Assembly (NCBI GenBank): GCA_937884385.1
Contig: CALGCW010000095.1
Location: 1-7,152 of the forward strand
DNA from: an uncultured Clostridia bacterium
GTDB taxonomy: Bacteria > Bacillota > Clostridia > Oscillospirales > CAG-272
Direction of reading: 5' to 3'
DNA length: 7,152 nt
Under the pieces are notes generated by a model. The model ran no database searches and was not told the origin of the DNA. It was given only the letters and a program-made list of their open reading frames with translations. The position numbers were made by a program, and so were the translations under genes. How positions within the stretch are numbered: position 1 is the first letter of the stretch; each line of letters begins with the position of its first letter. Below are positions 5,465 through 7,152 of this stretch, one piece after another.

Positions 5465-5583
5465 TTTCTCGCTTCGCTCCATAAATTAAATTGCAACCAA
5501 TGTGCCGTAAGGCACAATTCATGCCGCAGGCAATTCACGAAAGCACAGCTTTCAATTCACACAACCGTAAGGTTGCAATTCAT
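5421..5583. repeat. Array of short hairpins joined by AATTCA/TGAATT linkers
   Basis: Successive short inverted repeats have different stems but a constant linker. They are GATGC-TGAC-GCATC (5431-5444), GGC-TCC-GCC (5452-5460), TGTGCC-GTAA-GGCACA (5501-5516), TGCC-GCA-GGCA (5522-5532), GAAAGC-ACA-GCTTTC (5539-5553) and CAACC-GTAA-GGTTG (5562-5575). The first two are separated by ATGAATT and the last four by AATTCAT or AATTCAC, so the linker changes orientation around 5470-5495. That middle contains a degraded CTCGCTTCGCTC piece. There is no constant repeat long enough for CRISPR and no reading frame with a start. The element's function is unknown. Confidence 0.8.
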
Positions 5584-5669
5584 TGCGCGTTCTCCGTTAA
5601 GGATAACACGCATATTCTTGCCGCTTTGTTTTGTTTTTTAGTGTCAATAATAAGCAGAGAGGTGATGAA

Positions 5670-7004
5670 ATGAAGGTTTTGATGTTGATCGACGATCTTG
5701 GGGTTGGAGGTGCGCAGACGCATGTGGCGGTGCTTGCGCGTGGGCTTTGCCGTCTTGGGTATGAGGTTTTTTTAGCTTCGTCGGGCGGGGCGTCGGAGCA
5801 TCTGCTGAAGGGTGCGGGTGTTAGTGCTTTGCGCTTGCCGAACGTGGCAAAAAGAGGGGCGGGGGTTCTGAATTTGCTTTGGGCGAAGCGCGCCGTCCGC
5901 AGCTATATCAAGACAATTTCTCCCGACGTCGTTCATTCGCACACGCGGCGTATGGCTTTTATTGCGGACGGAGTGTGCAGGTCATTGAAAATACCGCACG
6001 TGTTCACTGCGCACGCGAAATTCTCGATGGAGTTCCCAAAAAACATTTTTTCGTGCTACGGCGACGGAGTTATTGCGGTCAGTGAGGATATAAAGGAGCA
6101 TATTTTGCAGAAATCGGGTGTGGGGAGCCGTCCTTTTTGCGTTATTGAGAACGGTGTGGAATTGCCGCCCGTTTGCACCACTAAGTGGGAAGGAATGGGA
6201 AATCCACCCACCTGCGACCACTTATTTACCCAAATTATGGGGAAATCGTCCACGAGAGGGGGTATTTTGCCCGATTCTATGGGATTTTCACCCACATTAT
6301 CTAAAAAAGAGGTATGCAACGTACAAGACGGCACACTTTTAGGGGAAAAGGTGACCCGCACCGCCCGCTGTACCGTCGAGACCGCCGCCACCCACCGTAC
6401 CGTCGTTTTTGTGAGCAGGCTTGATGGGGATTGCTCGCTCGGGGCGCGGTTGCTTTGTGAGATCGCGCCAAGGCTTGAAAAAAAGTATGTGGGAATTGAG
6501 ATCATTATCGTTGGCGGAGGGGAGAAGTTTGGCGAAATAGGGAAGATGGCAAGGAAAATGAATGAAAAAATCAACCGCAAGTTGATAAATGCGGTTGGTA
6601 AAGTGGATGATCCGTCGGTATTTTTTGGGGGTGATACTGTTTTCGTCGGTGTGTCGCGGGCGGCGCTTGAGGCAATGGCGAGCTTTGTGCCCGTCATATT
6701 GCTTGGCGACGAGGGCTATCTTGGGGTACTTGACAGCTCGGTGCTCGGGGAGGCGAGACGGACAAATCTTACCTGCAGGGGAGCGCGCCGCGCGGACGCG
6801 GACGTGTTTTTTGCGGACATCTGCCGAATTCTGGATATGAGTGAGGAGGAAAGGCGGGCGCTTGGGTCATTTGGGCGAAGCGTTGCGGAGGCATTTTACA
6901 GCTCGGAGAGCATGGCGCGCAGGACTGCGGAGTTCTATAAAGAGGTCGGGGAGAGGGGGGATAAATGCAAAATGCAAAATTGGGATTTACAGGGGAGTAG
7001 TTAG
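5670..7004 (+). CDS. GT4-type (GT-B fold) glycosyltransferase with an in-frame repeat insertion
   Basis: This 444-residue protein starts MKVLMLIDDLGVGGAQTHVA, the N-terminal glycine-rich loop of GT-B enzymes. It has VVHSHTRR (88-94), HVFTAHAKF (110-118), IAVSEDIKEHIL (135-146) and IENGVE (159-164). The C-terminal lobe follows, with VVFVSRLDGD (245-254), IIIVGGGEKFGEI (278-290) and VGVSRAALEAMASFVPVIL (327-344), whose Glu334 sits where GT4 enzymes hold the nucleotide-sugar diphosphate. Such enzymes transfer sugars from nucleotide donors in cell-surface glycan synthesis; donor and acceptor are unknown. Between IENGVE and VVFVSR relatives usually have 10-20 residues, but here there are about 80, including three 14-residue repeats starting MG at 176, 190 and 204. 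The last 15 residues come from an intergenic repeat. ATG 5670 has GAGAGGTG upstream; a TTG at 5631 is less likely. Confidence 0.87.
   Translation: MKVLMLIDDLGVGGAQTHVAVLARGLCRLGYEVFLASSGGASEHLLKGAGVSALRLPNVAKRGAGVLNLLWAKRAVRSYIKTISPDVVHSHTRRMAFIADGVCRSLKIPHVFTAHAKFSMEFPKNIFSCYGDGVIAVSEDIKEHILQKSGVGSRPFCVIENGVELPPVCTTKWEGMGNPPTCDHLFTQIMGKSSTRGGILPDSMGFSPTLSKKEVCNVQDGTLLGEKVTRTARCTVETAATHRTVVFVSRLDGDCSLGARLLCEIAPRLEKKYVGIEIIIVGGGEKFGEIGKMARKMNEKINRKLINAVGKVDDPSVFFGGDTVFVGVSRAALEAMASFVPVILLGDEGYLGVLDSSVLGEARRTNLTCRGARRADADVFFADICRILDMSEEERRALGSFGRSVAEAFYSSESMARRTAEFYKEVGERGDKCKMQNWDLQGSS
6195..6320 (+). repeat. Three degenerate 42-bp tandem units inside the glycosyltransferase gene
   Basis: Units begin at 6195, 6237 and 6279, exactly 42 nt apart, each with ATGGG followed by a TCCAC or CACCCAC box. 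At the protein level they read MGNPPT, MGKSST and MGFSPT at residues 176, 190 and 204. TTTACCCAAATT precedes unit 2 and TTTTGCCCGATTCT precedes unit 3. Being a multiple of three, the units keep the reading frame. A perfect CCACT-A-AGTGG palindrome lies just upstream at 6178-6188. Confidence 0.7.
6963..6984 (+). repeat. AAATGCAAAATGC-type repeat forming the glycosyltransferase C-terminus
   Basis: AAATGCAAAATGC then AAAATTGGG is shared in inverted orientation with 3843-3873, minus a 7-nt segment. It is read in frame as the end of the glycosyltransferase (KCKMQNWD), whose stop is at 7002-7004. Confidence 0.65.
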
Positions 7005-7014
7005 TTTAGTTTGT

Positions 7015-7084
7015 AAGGGTCGCTTTTGAAAAAGATCCGCAAAACTTTTGTCACTTGGGTTTGTGCAAATCTTGCGTAAATTTT
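7015..7084 (-). repeat. Interspersed repeat, diverged copy D
   Basis: AAGGGTCGCTTTT (7015-7027) is the exact reverse complement of 166-178 in copy A. Further matching pieces (GATCCGCAAAA-CTTTTGT, then GCAAAT-CTTGCG) occur in the expected order. CTTGGGTTTG at 7053-7062 is also found in the reverse complement of copy C (3881-3890). It is the most diverged copy, fills the space after the glycosyltransferase stop, and lacks the palindrome. Confidence 0.55.
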
Positions 7085-7113
7085 CGATAATTCACGAGTG
7101 AATTATCGGTTTT
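7085..7113. repeat. Perfect AT-rich hairpin at the window's right end, possible terminator
   Basis: CGATAATTCAC (7085-7095) pairs perfectly with GTGAATTATCG (7098-7108), leaving only GA between, followed by GTTTT. It could terminate the glycosyltransferase transcript, but the stem is AT-rich and the T run short. It contains AATTCAC, the same linker word as the hairpin array near 5540, which makes a repeat origin equally likely. Confidence 0.5.
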
Positions 7114-7152
7114 GAAATCCCATCGGTGTGCTTACGTGCGAGCACGGCACCC

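Noticed and set aside
5421..5583. CRISPR array
   Set aside because: The constant part is only about 6-7 nt and the variable parts are themselves palindromes; there is no 23-40 nt direct repeat and no cas gene.
6056..6697. 213-residue minus-strand frame opposite the glycosyltransferase
   Set aside because: It is a shadow frame: no ribosome binding site, biased composition (many Ser, Pro, Thr), and the plus strand carries coherent glycosyltransferase motifs throughout.

Overview
The window looks like a chromosomal segment of a low-to-moderate GC, Gram-positive anaerobe of the class Clostridia, probably a gut lineage. This is inferred from the AAGGAG-type ribosome binding sites, extended -10 sigma-A-like promoters, hairpin-plus-T terminators, an NrdR repressor, a BspA-like leucine-rich-repeat lipoprotein, and the short intergenic repeats. 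The species cannot be named from sequence alone.

Layout. Bases 1-240 are a gene-free interspersed repeat (copy A). A good promoter then drives an HD-domain hydrolase-like gene and, 25 bases after its stop, a BspA-like LRR lipoprotein; the two are probably one transcription unit. It converges on a minus-strand Sfp-type phosphopantetheinyl transferase, and one bidirectional hairpin serves both ends. Divergent from the transferase is a compact unit coding a 58-residue one-helix membrane protein with its own promoter, ribosome binding site and terminator. Bases 3524-3984 contain no credible gene: they hold an inverted copy of the repeat (B), a GC-rich imperfect palindrome, an AAATGCAAAATGC-type motif and a partial repeat copy (C). 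An 83-residue two-helix membrane protein (minus) and nrdR (plus) then diverge from a shared promoter region, and nrdR ends in a strong terminator.

Bases 4885-5590 are a graveyard. The C-terminal half of an XRE-type regulator (minus) abuts an N-terminally truncated NlpC/P60-like hydrolase fragment (plus) that carries an in-frame TAG. After it comes an array of short hairpins with different stems joined by a constant AATTCA linker. The last gene is a GT4-type glycosyltransferase with two DNA-level oddities: a three-fold 42-bp in-frame repeat in the linker between its two lobes, and a C-terminus encoded by intergenic repeat sequence. The window ends in a diverged repeat copy (D) and a perfect AT-rich hairpin.

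Functionally the intact genes look like unrelated housekeeping and surface genes rather than one pathway: dNTP-synthesis control (nrdR), carrier-protein activation (the transferase), a surface adhesin-like lipoprotein and glycan synthesis. I see no defence island, CRISPR array, complete mobile element, tRNA or rRNA. The most interesting material is the non-coding repeat structure, including covarying hairpins between repeat copies, the hairpin array and the in-frame repeat inside the glycosyltransferase.
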